Positions 42,861-51,442 of a stretch of DNA of 64,000 bases are shown piece after piece; within the stretch, counting starts at the first letter, position 1, and every line of letters begins with the position of its first letter. The DNA is from an uncultured Burkholderiales bacterium (GTDB lineage: Bacteria; Pseudomonadota; Gammaproteobacteria; Burkholderiales; Burkholderiaceae_C): NCBI GenBank assembly GCA_943908475.1, contig CALTTG010000006.1, positions 55,246-119,245 on the forward strand, read 5' to 3'. Made by a program: the position numbers and the translations under genes. The notes below the pieces were generated by a model that worked only from the letters and a program-made list of their open reading frames with translations, was not told the origin of the DNA and did no database searches.

Positions 42861-43568
42861 TCAGCCCTGGAGCGTCATGTCGTCGCCAACCACCAAAACA
42901 CCTTTTTCCATCTGCACCAGACGCCCGGCCCGAGCGGCAGCCTTGGGGTCGTGCGTGACCATCACGATGGTCTTGCCCAGCTCCCGCTGCAAGCGCTGCA
43001 TCAGGTCGAGCACCTCCTCGGCGGTGGTGCGGTCCAGGTCACCCGTGGGTTCATCGGCCACGATGAGTTGGGGGTCGGTCACCAGTGCGCGTGCAATGGC
43101 CACGCGTTGCTGCTGGCCGCCAGAGAGCTCATTGGGGTAGTGATGCTGCCGATCAATGAGGTGCACCATCGCCAAGGCGGCCTCCACATGTGCTTGACGC
43201 TGTCGCCTGCTGAGCGAGGTGAGCAGCAAGGGCAGCTCGACGTTCTCAAAGGCCGTGAGCACCGGCATCAGGTTGTAGAACTGGAAGATGAACCCCACAT
43301 GACTGGCCCGCCAGTCCGCCAACTCGGTTTCGGTCAGCGAAGCGATGTCCACCCCGCCCATTTCAATGCGGCCACGGGTGGGCTGATCGATGCCTGCGAT
43401 CAGGTTCAGCAAGGTGCTTTTGCCCGAACCACTGGGGCCCATCAAGGCCACGAACTCACCGGCCTGCACGTCCAGGTTCACATCCACCAACACGGGCAGG
43501 ATCTGGCCTCCACGCTGGTAGGACTTGCCCAGGCCCCGGATGCGAATGAGGGGGCTGTGCTCGCTCAT
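42861..43568 (-). CDS. ABC transporter ATP-binding protein, LolD/MacB type
   Basis: A 235-residue ATPase: Walker A GPSGSGKST (about residue 43), Q-loop FQFYNLMP, signature LSGGQQQR (about 145), Walker B LIVADEPTGDLD, His switch VTHD. Complete. Its ATG overlaps the TGA of the adaptor gene (ATGA), so the two are coupled. Drives the exporter made by the two permeases and the adaptor in this unit. Confidence 0.93.
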   Translation of the reverse strand: MSEHSPLIRIRGLGKSYQRGGQILPVLVDVNLDVQAGEFVALMGPSGSGKSTLLNLIAGIDQPTRGRIEMGGVDIASLTETELADWRASHVGFIFQFYNLMPVLTAFENVELPLLLTSLSRRQRQAHVEAALAMVHLIDRQHHYPNELSGGQQQRVAIARALVTDPQLIVADEPTGDLDRTTAEEVLDLMQRLQRELGKTIVMVTHDPKAAARAGRLVQMEKGVLVVGDDMTLQG

Positions 43569-44836
43569 GGTTGCGCCAACCTGACCTGAGCGCCCTCGCG
43601 GAGGGTCACGGATGGAGACAGCACGACTTTGTCACCCGACTTCAAGTGGCCCGCCTGCATGGGGGTGACTTCCTGAACCTCCCCCAGCATCCGGCCCGGC
43701 TTGACGACCACGGCATCGACCCGCCAACGGCTCACCGTGGCCTGCCCCTCGACGGGGACAGGGGTCATGCGCCACAGCACACGCTGAGCACCCTGGGTGC
43801 CCAGGGCCGCAGACGGCACCGCCAACAAGGGCTGCTGATCGGCCTCGGTGATCGCTTGCGAGAGGAAATTCACCTTGGCACTCATCTCAGGGAGGATGCG
43901 GGGGTCCAGCCGATCGAACTTCACCTTGGTGGTGACGGTGGCCTTGGCCCGATCGACCGTGGGCACGATGCCCCCCACCCGGCCGATGAAGCGCACGCCC
44001 GGCAAGGCATCGAGCATGACCTCGACGGGCTGCCCCACCCGGGTGCGGCCCACGCTGCCTTCGGACACATCGGCCTCAACCTCCAGCGTGCTCATGTCGG
44101 CCATGGTCACCACCGCGCCTTGGGTGCCCGAGGCGCTGGACAAGGGCGTGATGATGTCGCCCACGTTCGCGTTTTTCACCAGCACGACGCCATCGAAGGG
44201 CGCCCGAATCTCGGTGAAGTCCTGCGCCACTTGCTGCACCTTGACCTGAGCCTGAGCAGCGGCCAGTGTGGCCTGCGCGGACGCCATGGCCGCTCGGGCG
44301 GCATTCACACGGGTCTGCACCACCTCCAGGGCCTGCGGGGAAATGAAGCCCTGGGCCTGCAAATCCTGCTGACGCTTGAGCTCAGAGCGCGCGTTGATGA
44401 GCTCCACCTCGGCCTGACGCACCCCGGCTTCGGCCTGACGCACCCCAGCCTGGGCGGCCACCATGGCGGCCTGCACATCGCTGGCATCGATGCGGGCCAG
44501 CAACTCGCCCCGACGGACCTGAGCACCCTCACGCACCCGCAGCTCCACCAAGCGGCCCGTGGCTTTGGAGGCCACCGCGGCTCGGCGTTGCGCCACCACG
44601 TAGCCCGAGGCCGTCAGTTGCACGTGCTGCTGAGACGCCGTGGCCGTGACCACCGACGAGGCCTGCACCACCTCGGCCTTCGGCGCAAACCACCAGGCAC
44701 CACCCGCCCCCAGCGCGCCCAGCGCCAAGAGCCACCACGCCCAGCGCCGGCGAGGCGCCCCGGATGCCGACGCACCACGATCGATGCGCAAGGGACTCAA
44801 CGTTGGACGTTCCGAGGTCGAAGAAGGGCTGGTCAT
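43565..44836 (-). CDS. HlyD/MacA-type periplasmic adaptor of an ABC exporter
   Basis: A 423-residue membrane-fusion protein: N-terminal cytoplasmic tail (1-30), one membrane helix (about 31-50, WAWWLLALGALGAGGAW), lipoyl half-motifs around VAQRRAAVASKATGRLVELRV and IRAPFDGVVLVKNANVGD, a long alpha hairpin between them (about 120-205, with GVRQAEAGVRQAEVEL internal repeat) and beta-barrel end domains. First gene of the exporter unit, 46 bases after pyrF. Bridges the inner-membrane permease to an outer-membrane channel. Confidence 0.9.
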   Translation of the reverse strand: MTSPSSTSERPTLSPLRIDRGASASGAPRRRWAWWLLALGALGAGGAWWFAPKAEVVQASSVVTATASQQHVQLTASGYVVAQRRAAVASKATGRLVELRVREGAQVRRGELLARIDASDVQAAMVAAQAGVRQAEAGVRQAEVELINARSELKRQQDLQAQGFISPQALEVVQTRVNAARAAMASAQATLAAAQAQVKVQQVAQDFTEIRAPFDGVVLVKNANVGDIITPLSSASGTQGAVVTMADMSTLEVEADVSEGSVGRTRVGQPVEVMLDALPGVRFIGRVGGIVPTVDRAKATVTTKVKFDRLDPRILPEMSAKVNFLSQAITEADQQPLLAVPSAALGTQGAQRVLWRMTPVPVEGQATVSRWRVDAVVVKPGRMLGEVQEVTPMQAGHLKSGDKVVLSPSVTLREGAQVRLAQP

Positions 44837-44882
44837 GCGACGTCACACATCAGGCTGCAATCGCCTGATTGTGGGCCACAAG

Positions 44883-45722
44883 TCAGCGCGCCGCGTTCAG
44901 TGTCTGACGCGTTTCCTGCGCCACCCGCCGGGCGGCACTGGCGAAATCGTCACCGCTGCTGGCGTACAGCACAGCGCGTGAGCTGTTGACGATGATGGGC
45001 CCCGTGACCGCGCCCGACGCATCGCGCACCAGGCCGGCCTTGACCGTGGCCTCGGCATCGCCACCCTGCGCGCCCACGCCGGGGATCAGCAAGGGCAGCG
45101 TGGGCGCCAGTTCGCGCACCCGCGCAATCTCGTGGGGGAAGGTGGCCCCCACGACCAACCCGAGCTGCCCGGTCGTGTTCCAAGGCCCTTGGGCCTGGGC
45201 CGCGAGGTGCTCGTACACCCGAGGCTGCCCGGGCACATCGGCCAAGCGCAGGTTCTGCAGGTCAGAGCCACCGGGGTTCGATGTGCGACACAACAAGATG
45301 ACGCCCTTGTCGCTGAACTTCAAAAAGGGCTCAATGGTGTCGAAGCCCATGAACGGCGACAGGGTGACCGCATCGGCTTGGTAACGCACGAAGGCCTCGC
45401 GGGCGTACTGCTCAGCCGTGGAGCCGATGTCACCCCGCTTGGCATCGAGGATCACGGGCACGTGCGGCGCGACCCGCTGCATGTGCGCCATCAGGCGCTC
45501 GAGCTGATCTTCGGCACGGTGGGCCGCGAAGTAAGCGATCTGGGGCTTGAAGGCGCAAACCAGGTCTTTGGTCGCGTCGACCACGGCGGCGCAAAAGTCA
45601 AAGATCCGGTCTGGCTGACCTTTCCAGGTGCCTGGGAACTTCGAGGGTTCCGGGTCCAGCCCCACGCACAGCATGGAGTCGTTGAGTTGCTGGGCGTGCT
45701 GGAGCTTGGCAATGAAGTTCAT
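44883..45722 (-). CDS. pyrF: Orotidine 5'-phosphate decarboxylase, type 2
   Basis: Last step of UMP synthesis. 279 residues with the catalytic tetrad motif LDAKRGDIGSTA (Asp-x-Lys-x-x-Asp, about 95-106), as in the longer type 2 enzymes; LCVGLDPEPSKFP near the N-terminus and LIPGVGAQGGD near residue 220. ATG 45722 lies 20 bases after purB stop, so the two nucleotide genes are probably co-transcribed. Confidence 0.95.
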   Translation of the reverse strand: MNFIAKLQHAQQLNDSMLCVGLDPEPSKFPGTWKGQPDRIFDFCAAVVDATKDLVCAFKPQIAYFAAHRAEDQLERLMAHMQRVAPHVPVILDAKRGDIGSTAEQYAREAFVRYQADAVTLSPFMGFDTIEPFLKFSDKGVILLCRTSNPGGSDLQNLRLADVPGQPRVYEHLAAQAQGPWNTTGQLGLVVGATFPHEIARVRELAPTLPLLIPGVGAQGGDAEATVKAGLVRDASGAVTGPIIVNSSRAVLYASSGDDFASAARRVAQETRQTLNAAR

Positions 45723-45742
45723 GGTCGCGGACCCTGTCCCAC

Positions 45743-47110
45743 TCAGATGCGCTGGGCCAGCGCTTCGGCCTTGCCCACGTAGTTGCCAGGGGTCAGTTCG
45801 CGCAGGCGCTGCTTCTCGGCTTCGGGCAACTCCAGGGTCTCGATGAAGGCCTGCAAGGACTCCTTCGTGATCGCCTTGCCACGGGTCAACTCTTTGAGGC
45901 GCTCGTAGGGGTTGGGCAAGGCATAACGGCGCATCACAGTCTGGATGGGCTCGGCCAGCACTTCCCAAGAGGCATCGAGGTCGGCGGCCAGCATGTCGGG
46001 GTTGACTTCCAGCTTGCCCAAGCCACGCGCCAGGCTGTCGTAAGCCAACACGGCGTAGCCCAAGGCCACGCCCATGTTGCGCAACACGGTCGAGTCGGTC
46101 AGGTCGCGCTGCCAGCGGCTGATGGGCAGCTTTTGGCTGAGGTGGGTCAGCACGGCATTGGCCAGGCCCAGGTTGCCTTCGGCGTTCTCGAAGTCGATGG
46201 GGTTGACCTTGTGCGGCATGGTGCTCGAACCGATCTCACCGGCCTTGGTCTTTTGCTTGAAGTAATGCAGGCTGATGTAGCCCCACACGTCGCGCGAGAA
46301 GTCGATCAAGATGGTGTTCAGGCGGGTCACGCCATCGAACAACTCGGCCATGTAGTCGTGGGGCTCGATCTGAATGGTGTAGGGGTTGAACGTGAGGCCC
46401 AGCTGCTTCTCGATCACGCCCTGGCTGAACGCTTCCCAGTCTTGGTCAGGGTAGGCCGACAGGTGGGCGTTGTAGTTGCCCACGGCACCGTTCATCTTGG
46501 CCAGCAGCTTGACATCGGCGATGCGTGCGCGGGCATTGACCAGGCGGGCCACCACGTTGGCGATTTCCTTGCCCACGGTGGTGGGCGAGGCGGTCTGGCC
46601 GTGGGTGCGGCTCAGCATGGGCAGGCCGGCCATGTCGTGGGCCATGCCCTTGAGGGTGGCGATCACGCCGTCGATGGTGGGCAGCAACACCTCTTCGCGT
46701 GCGGCCTTGAGCATCAGACCGTGGCTGGTGTTGTTGATGTCTTCCGAGGTGCAGGCAAAGTGCACAAACTCGCTGGCGGCCTGCAGTTCGGTGTGGCCGT
46801 CGAACTTGGACTTGATCCAGTACTCCACGGCCTTGACGTCGTGGTTGGTGGTCTTTTCGATGTCCTTGATGGCCTGGGCATCGGCCTCGGCAAAACGAGC
46901 CACCAGGCCGCGCAGGTAACCACGCGAGGCTTCCGACAGCGGCGCGAACTCGGGCAAGCCAGCGTCAGACAGCGCGATGAACCATTCGATTTCCACCTGC
47001 ACGCGGCGGTGCATCAGACCGAACTCGGACAACAGGGGGCGCAGGGCCGCCACCTTGGCAGCGTAACGACCATCCAGGGGGGACAAGGCGGTGAGGGCAG
47101 AAAGCGTCAT
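45743..47110 (-). CDS. purB: Adenylosuccinate lyase
   Basis: Acts twice in purine synthesis, splitting fumarate from SAICAR and adenylosuccinate. 455 residues; start TLSALTALSPLDGRY, CTSEDINNTSHGLML, and the superfamily signature GSSTMPHKVNPIDFENAEGN (about 290-310, with catalytic Ser in the loop). Length typical of the E. coli-type enzyme. ATG 47110 is preferred to the earlier frame opening at 47173 because the conserved N-terminus starts there. Confidence 0.97.
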   Translation of the reverse strand: MTLSALTALSPLDGRYAAKVAALRPLLSEFGLMHRRVQVEIEWFIALSDAGLPEFAPLSEASRGYLRGLVARFAEADAQAIKDIEKTTNHDVKAVEYWIKSKFDGHTELQAASEFVHFACTSEDINNTSHGLMLKAAREEVLLPTIDGVIATLKGMAHDMAGLPMLSRTHGQTASPTTVGKEIANVVARLVNARARIADVKLLAKMNGAVGNYNAHLSAYPDQDWEAFSQGVIEKQLGLTFNPYTIQIEPHDYMAELFDGVTRLNTILIDFSRDVWGYISLHYFKQKTKAGEIGSSTMPHKVNPIDFENAEGNLGLANAVLTHLSQKLPISRWQRDLTDSTVLRNMGVALGYAVLAYDSLARGLGKLEVNPDMLAADLDASWEVLAEPIQTVMRRYALPNPYERLKELTRGKAITKESLQAFIETLELPEAEKQRLRELTPGNYVGKAEALAQRI

Positions 47111-47226
47111 GGCAGCAAGGCGGGTGGCACCCGCTCGAAAAGGGTCAACCCGCCATTGTACGAAGTGGCGCACGGAATCCCAAGTGCCGATCCGACCAGG
47201 GCCCCTTCAGGCGGGGGGCTGCCGCC

Positions 47227-48795
47227 TCAAGCCCTGATCCGCTGCAGCCCTTGTGCCGCCACCAAAGGTGACGCGGAAGAGGGCTCTGGGGTCAGCACGC
47301 TGACGGGCGACACGGCATCAGGCGCTTGGTCGTGTGTGTGCGTAGGCCAGTGGGCCAATAAGACATCCCGGTCCACGCGACTCCAAACCTGAAGCGCTTG
47401 CATCCGCTGACGCCGAAGGTTAACCACGGCCCATGGCCAATACAAACCAAACGTGACGAGCATTCGCAAGGCATTTTTGAAAAACTGCGTGGTGTAACCT
47501 CGTGGGCTCAGGCTGCTCCTGAACCGCAAGTGCCGATTCCCTGTCTTGTTCCAAACCAAGTTGGTCATTTGGGCGTGGACATGGGGCCACACCAATCCGG
47601 CCGTCACGAAAATCCATACACCAACCATGGCCCACAGGGTGCGAGCTGGCAAAGCCGACTGGCCCATCATGCGGGCCCGCATCAGCACAAGCGCAAACAC
47701 CACAAACAACACGCCCCCCACCACCAATAGGACGCCTGTGCCCCAGGAAAAAGAGCTGGCACAGGCGCGAACGTACTCTGTTCGGGACACCTTCCACAAC
47801 AGCTGAAAGGGCCCCAGGCGGACATGCTGCTGTCGGTATTTCAACAGTGCCCATGCTGCCAGCGGTGCCGTGAGCACCCACGCAAACCAGCATGTTGCTG
47901 CCCACCACCATGGAACGACCATGGACGGATCCCACGCGACTGCGGTCAACCACACGCCTGCCAGGGCCAGCAGTAAAGAACCCGACCAGGCTCGATAAAC
48001 CCCCTGAAGCTCGCCCTCGAACCACAACCGCCGACCGGCCCAAGTCAATGCCGCCACTTGCTGATTAATTCGCAAATACGACAGCAACGGCCAAGCTACA
48101 GCAGCCAATGTCAAGGCTGCCAACCCTGCCAACGTGGATCCCAACGCTGCCCCGGCAACCCCGAGCAGCAGCGACAAACCGAAAGCACAGCGCGGCCAAA
48201 TTGCAATGGCGTTCAAACGAAAGTCAAGTTGGTGTCCCGCAACATGCGTCTGACGCAAGAAGAACTGTTCGCGTCGCTGCACAACCCATGGCCATGCGAG
48301 CCCCAAAGTCAGGCACATCAGGAACACATGCCCCAACCAAAGGCGAGCGTAGTCTCGCCCGGACGCATGGAACCGAACGGGCCATTGCAGAACCACACCC
48401 GGAGCCAATCTGGGTACATCGTATGCAGATTTTCGAGAGACGTGGAGATCATGTGCGTCAGTTGCTGCACCTGAAAGCCGATCTGCCGCAGAGTCCGAAC
48501 GCTCGTCCGACAGCGCGCCCGGCACTGTGGCACCAATCGGGTGGGGTGGGGTCCACTCGCGCAAAACCTCACGCTCAGACGCAGAAGTCGGCGCTTCAGT
48601 GACGAACGCCTTCGTTGGACTCGACCGAGAATGATCGGGCTGCTGAAGCATCGTCACCCCGCCAAGCGCCCGCTCAAGGCGCTCCAAGGCAGCCAAATCG
48701 ATGGACCGACGTGCACGCTGCGCCTCCGCGCTCGCCGTCGGCGGCACGGAGCGGATCGAGGGAACGTCGCTTGGAGGAGAAGTGCGGGGGGCCAT
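47227..48795 (-). CDS. DUF898 (YjgN-like) membrane protein with long cytoplasmic N-terminus
   Basis: A 522-residue protein: residues 1-130 are polar, Ser/Pro/Ala-rich and probably disordered; the rest holds several membrane helices (about 150-180, 205-250, 275-330, 355-420, 450-470) with DUF898 patterns FHASGRDYARLWLGH, RREQFFLRQTHVAGHQLDF, FEGELQGVYRAW and LYWPWAVVNLRRQRM. YjgN-family function is unknown. Base composition in the middle of the gene is lower in GC than its neighbours. It is an isolated gene divergent from the glutathione transferase gene, 137 bases apart. Confidence 0.8.
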   Translation of the reverse strand: MAPRTSPPSDVPSIRSVPPTASAEAQRARRSIDLAALERLERALGGVTMLQQPDHSRSSPTKAFVTEAPTSASEREVLREWTPPHPIGATVPGALSDERSDSAADRLSGAATDAHDLHVSRKSAYDVPRLAPGVVLQWPVRFHASGRDYARLWLGHVFLMCLTLGLAWPWVVQRREQFFLRQTHVAGHQLDFRLNAIAIWPRCAFGLSLLLGVAGAALGSTLAGLAALTLAAVAWPLLSYLRINQQVAALTWAGRRLWFEGELQGVYRAWSGSLLLALAGVWLTAVAWDPSMVVPWWWAATCWFAWVLTAPLAAWALLKYRQQHVRLGPFQLLWKVSRTEYVRACASSFSWGTGVLLVVGGVLFVVFALVLMRARMMGQSALPARTLWAMVGVWIFVTAGLVWPHVHAQMTNLVWNKTGNRHLRFRSSLSPRGYTTQFFKNALRMLVTFGLYWPWAVVNLRRQRMQALQVWSRVDRDVLLAHWPTHTHDQAPDAVSPVSVLTPEPSSASPLVAAQGLQRIRA

Positions 48796-48932
48796 GTGTT
48801 AGACACAGAATGTAACCGCCTTGTCCCATGCTTCACTTGCATGCACGCCCCCATGATGGGTGGGCAAGCAAAAAGGCAGGCAAAAATACGACGCTGGCTA
48901 AAATCCCACCAACACGTCTTTGACATCGCCCC

Positions 48933-49553
48933 ATGAAACTGATCGGTTCCCTCACCAGCCCCTTCGTTCGCAAAGTCCGCGTCGTGCTGGCCGAGAAAAA
49001 ACTCGACTACAAATTCGAAACAGAAGACGTCTGGGCCACTGACACCCGAATCGGGGAATCCAATCCCCTGGGTAAGGTGCCCTGCTTGGTCATGGAGGGC
49101 GGTGAAGCGGTGTTCGATTCACGGGTGATCGTGGAGTACGTCGACACCTTGTCGCCCGTGGGCAAGCTCATTCCGCTGTCGGGACGCGAGCGCGTGGAGG
49201 TCAAGACCTGGGAGGCCTTGGCTGACGGCCTGCTGGACGCCGCCATCTTGGCCCGGATGGAAGCCCACTGGACGGGTCGAACGGCCGAGCAACGCAGTCA
49301 GGCCTGGATCGACCGTCAGATGGACAAGGTGGATGCCAGCCTCAAAGCCATGAGCCTGGGCCTGGGTGAACGTGCTTGGTGCTGTGGCATCCACCACACG
49401 CTGGCCGACCTGGCGGTGGGCTGCGCGCTGGGTTACCTCGATTTCAGGTTTCCCGAGATCCAGTGGCGGGCCGACTACCCCAACCTGGCCAAGCTGTTCG
49501 ACAAACTGTCACAGCGCGCCAGCTTCCAAGACACCGCCCCGCCCACCGCCTGA
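48933..49553 (+). CDS. Glutathione S-transferase family protein
   Basis: A 206-residue cytosolic protein with thioredoxin-fold domain (1-78: MKLIGSLTSPFVRKVRVVLAEKK, then NPLGKVPCLV with cis-Pro and GEAVFDSRVIVEY with the Glu/Asp-Ser glutathione site) and an all-helical C-terminal domain. Ser9 in the SPFVRK loop is the likely catalytic residue of this bacterial class. Ends one base from the convergent flavoprotein gene. Physiological substrate unknown. Confidence 0.92.
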   Translation: MKLIGSLTSPFVRKVRVVLAEKKLDYKFETEDVWATDTRIGESNPLGKVPCLVMEGGEAVFDSRVIVEYVDTLSPVGKLIPLSGRERVEVKTWEALADGLLDAAILARMEAHWTGRTAEQRSQAWIDRQMDKVDASLKAMSLGLGERAWCCGIHHTLADLAVGCALGYLDFRFPEIQWRADYPNLAKLFDKLSQRASFQDTAPPTA

Positions 49554-49554
49554 G

Positions 49555-51207
49555 TCAATGCCGAGGCGGCAGCGCAAACGTGTGCGCCTGTGCCTGTCGC
49601 CAGTATTGCTCGAACACCGGCTGCGGCCATTCCTCCTCACCACGCTCGGCGCGCAACAGTTGCCCCGGCCGGGTGAAGGTCAGCAAATTCGACAAACGAT
49701 GCACCACCTGCCCGGCGCCTCGGCGCACGATGTGGTCCGCCGTGATGTCTCGCGGGTGCTGCAGCCCCGCCGCTTGAACCAGCTCTTGCAAGGCGTGCAA
49801 GGTGTTGCGGTGAAAGTGGTAGACGCGGTCTGATTTGTCGGGCACCACCAGGGCGCGCTGACGCATCGGGTCCTGCGTGGTCACACCGGTGGGGCAGTGC
49901 CCTGTGTGGCAGCTTTGGGCCTGAATGCAACCCAGGGCGAACATGAAGCCTCGTGCCGAATTGCACCAGTCGGCGCCCAAGGCCATCATGCGGGCGATGT
50001 CGAAGGCGCTGACCACCTTGCCCGCACACCCCAGCTTCACGCGATGCCGCTCGCCAATGCCCACCAGGGTGTTGTGGACCAACAGCAAGCCCTCCTGCAG
50101 AGGGGCCCCCACGTGATCGGTGAACTCCAGAGGGGCCGCCCCCGTGCCCCCTTCGGCCCCATCGACCACGATGAAATCGGGCCACAAGCCGGTGGTCTGC
50201 ATGGCCTTGACCATGGCGAACCATTCCCAAGGGTGACCGATGCACAACTTGAACCCCACCGGCTTGCCGCCGGACAGCTGCCGCAGCTTCTCGATGAACT
50301 GCATCATCTCGATCGGGGTGGAAAACGCCGAATGGCTGGCGGGCGACACGCAATCGACCCCCACCGGCACCCCTCGTGCCTCGGCAATCTCGGGCGTGAC
50401 CTTGGGGCCCGGCAAGACACCGCCATGACCAGGCTTGGCGCCCTGGCTGAGCTTGAGCTCGATCATCATGACCTGGGGAGATCGGGCGTTTTCAATGAAC
50501 TTCGCCTCGTCGAAGCCCCCGCTCTCCGAGCGACAGCCGAAGTAGCCAGAGCCAATCTCCCAGATGAGGTCTCCCCCACCCGCCCGGTGGTACCGACTGA
50601 CCGACCCCTCACCGGTGTCGTGCGCAAACCGGCCTCGGGCCGCGCCCTGGTTGAGCGCCAAGATGGCGTTGGCGCTCAACGCACCAAAACTCATGGCCGA
50701 GATGTTGAACAGGCTGGCGTTGTAAGGTTGGGTGCACGACGTGCCCCCATCGCCGATCACCACCCGGAAATCGTGTGACTCGACCCGAGATGGGGCCACC
50801 GAATGACTCAACCATTCGTAGCCTTCGGCCGTCACATCTTTCTGGGTCCCAAAGGGGCGCTTGTCAGGCGCGCCCTTGGCACGCTGGTACACCAGCGACC
50901 GCTGCTGGCGGGAAAAGGGCGCGGCCTCGTTGTCGCCTTCGATGAAGTACTGCCGCATCTCGGGGCGGATGAATTCAAGCAGGTACCGCAAGTGCCCAAT
51001 CACCGGGTAGTTGCGCAACACAGCCTTTTTGGTCTGCAAAAAATCGCTGAGCCCCAGGAGCGCCAAGGCTGCCCCCAGGGGCCACCACCACCAAGCGCCA
51101 TGAGCGACCTCGGCCCACACCCCGATGACCAGCAGGCTCACTGCCAAGCCCCAGGTCATGAACCGCAGGGGCACCAGGTCGTTCAAACGGCTCAACCACT
51201 TCGGCAT
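49555..51207 (-). CDS. FMN-binding glutamate synthase-family protein, membrane-anchored
   Basis: A 550-residue protein. N-terminal helices (about 20-65) anchor it to the membrane; the rest is a GltS FMN-binding barrel: ISAMSFGALSANAILALNQGA, IEIKLSQGAKPGHGG, GVDCVSPASHSAF, VVDGAEGGTGAAP, and a C-terminal Cys cluster C-x5-C-x4-C (GCIQAQSCHTGHCPTGVTTQDP) for a 3Fe-4S centre as in glutamate synthase. It lacks amidotransferase and GXGXR-loop domains. Stand-alone members are widespread; donor and reaction are not known. RBS GGGAG eight bases before ATG 51207 sets the start. Confidence 0.88.
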   Translation of the reverse strand: MPKWLSRLNDLVPLRFMTWGLAVSLLVIGVWAEVAHGAWWWWPLGAALALLGLSDFLQTKKAVLRNYPVIGHLRYLLEFIRPEMRQYFIEGDNEAAPFSRQQRSLVYQRAKGAPDKRPFGTQKDVTAEGYEWLSHSVAPSRVESHDFRVVIGDGGTSCTQPYNASLFNISAMSFGALSANAILALNQGAARGRFAHDTGEGSVSRYHRAGGGDLIWEIGSGYFGCRSESGGFDEAKFIENARSPQVMMIELKLSQGAKPGHGGVLPGPKVTPEIAEARGVPVGVDCVSPASHSAFSTPIEMMQFIEKLRQLSGGKPVGFKLCIGHPWEWFAMVKAMQTTGLWPDFIVVDGAEGGTGAAPLEFTDHVGAPLQEGLLLVHNTLVGIGERHRVKLGCAGKVVSAFDIARMMALGADWCNSARGFMFALGCIQAQSCHTGHCPTGVTTQDPMRQRALVVPDKSDRVYHFHRNTLHALQELVQAAGLQHPRDITADHIVRRGAGQVVHRLSNLLTFTRPGQLLRAERGEEEWPQPVFEQYWRQAQAHTFALPPRH

Positions 51208-51372
51208 CAAAGCTCTCCCGAGACGTTCGCACACATGGCCTGCCCATGCACGCCGCCATTTCGGATCTTAAAAAGATTCGGGCCCGGTGGGGCCAACATC
51301 AAGCCCCTCAAACGCCCGCTTTTCACGGGCCTCGCCCGTTCGAGCCGCTCATCCCGCGCGGCAAATCAGCGC

Positions 51373-51440
51373 TACACTTGCGGCCATAGCGCCGATTTGA
51401 CCGGCTTGCGGGCGCTCAAGAAATTCCGCTAAAGAGGGTG
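51373..51440 (+). promoter_or_regulatory. metX promoter and SAM-II-type riboswitch
   Basis: A -10 box TACACT (51373-51378) puts transcription start near 51385. The aptamer is 51388-51440: stem P1 AGCGCC/GGCGCT (51388-51393 with 51411-51416), a 17-base loop GATTTGACCGGCTTGCG, then a 22-base tail with GCTAAAGAGGG. The loop and tail lengths equal those of the known SAM-II metX aptamer, and the GAUUU, ACCG, UUGC and GCUAAA-A-GGG positions are conserved. CC in the loop can pair with the GG of the AGAGGG Shine-Dalgarno, the pseudoknot that hides the ribosome site when S-adenosylmethionine binds. Confidence 0.8.
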
Positions 51441-51442
51441 CT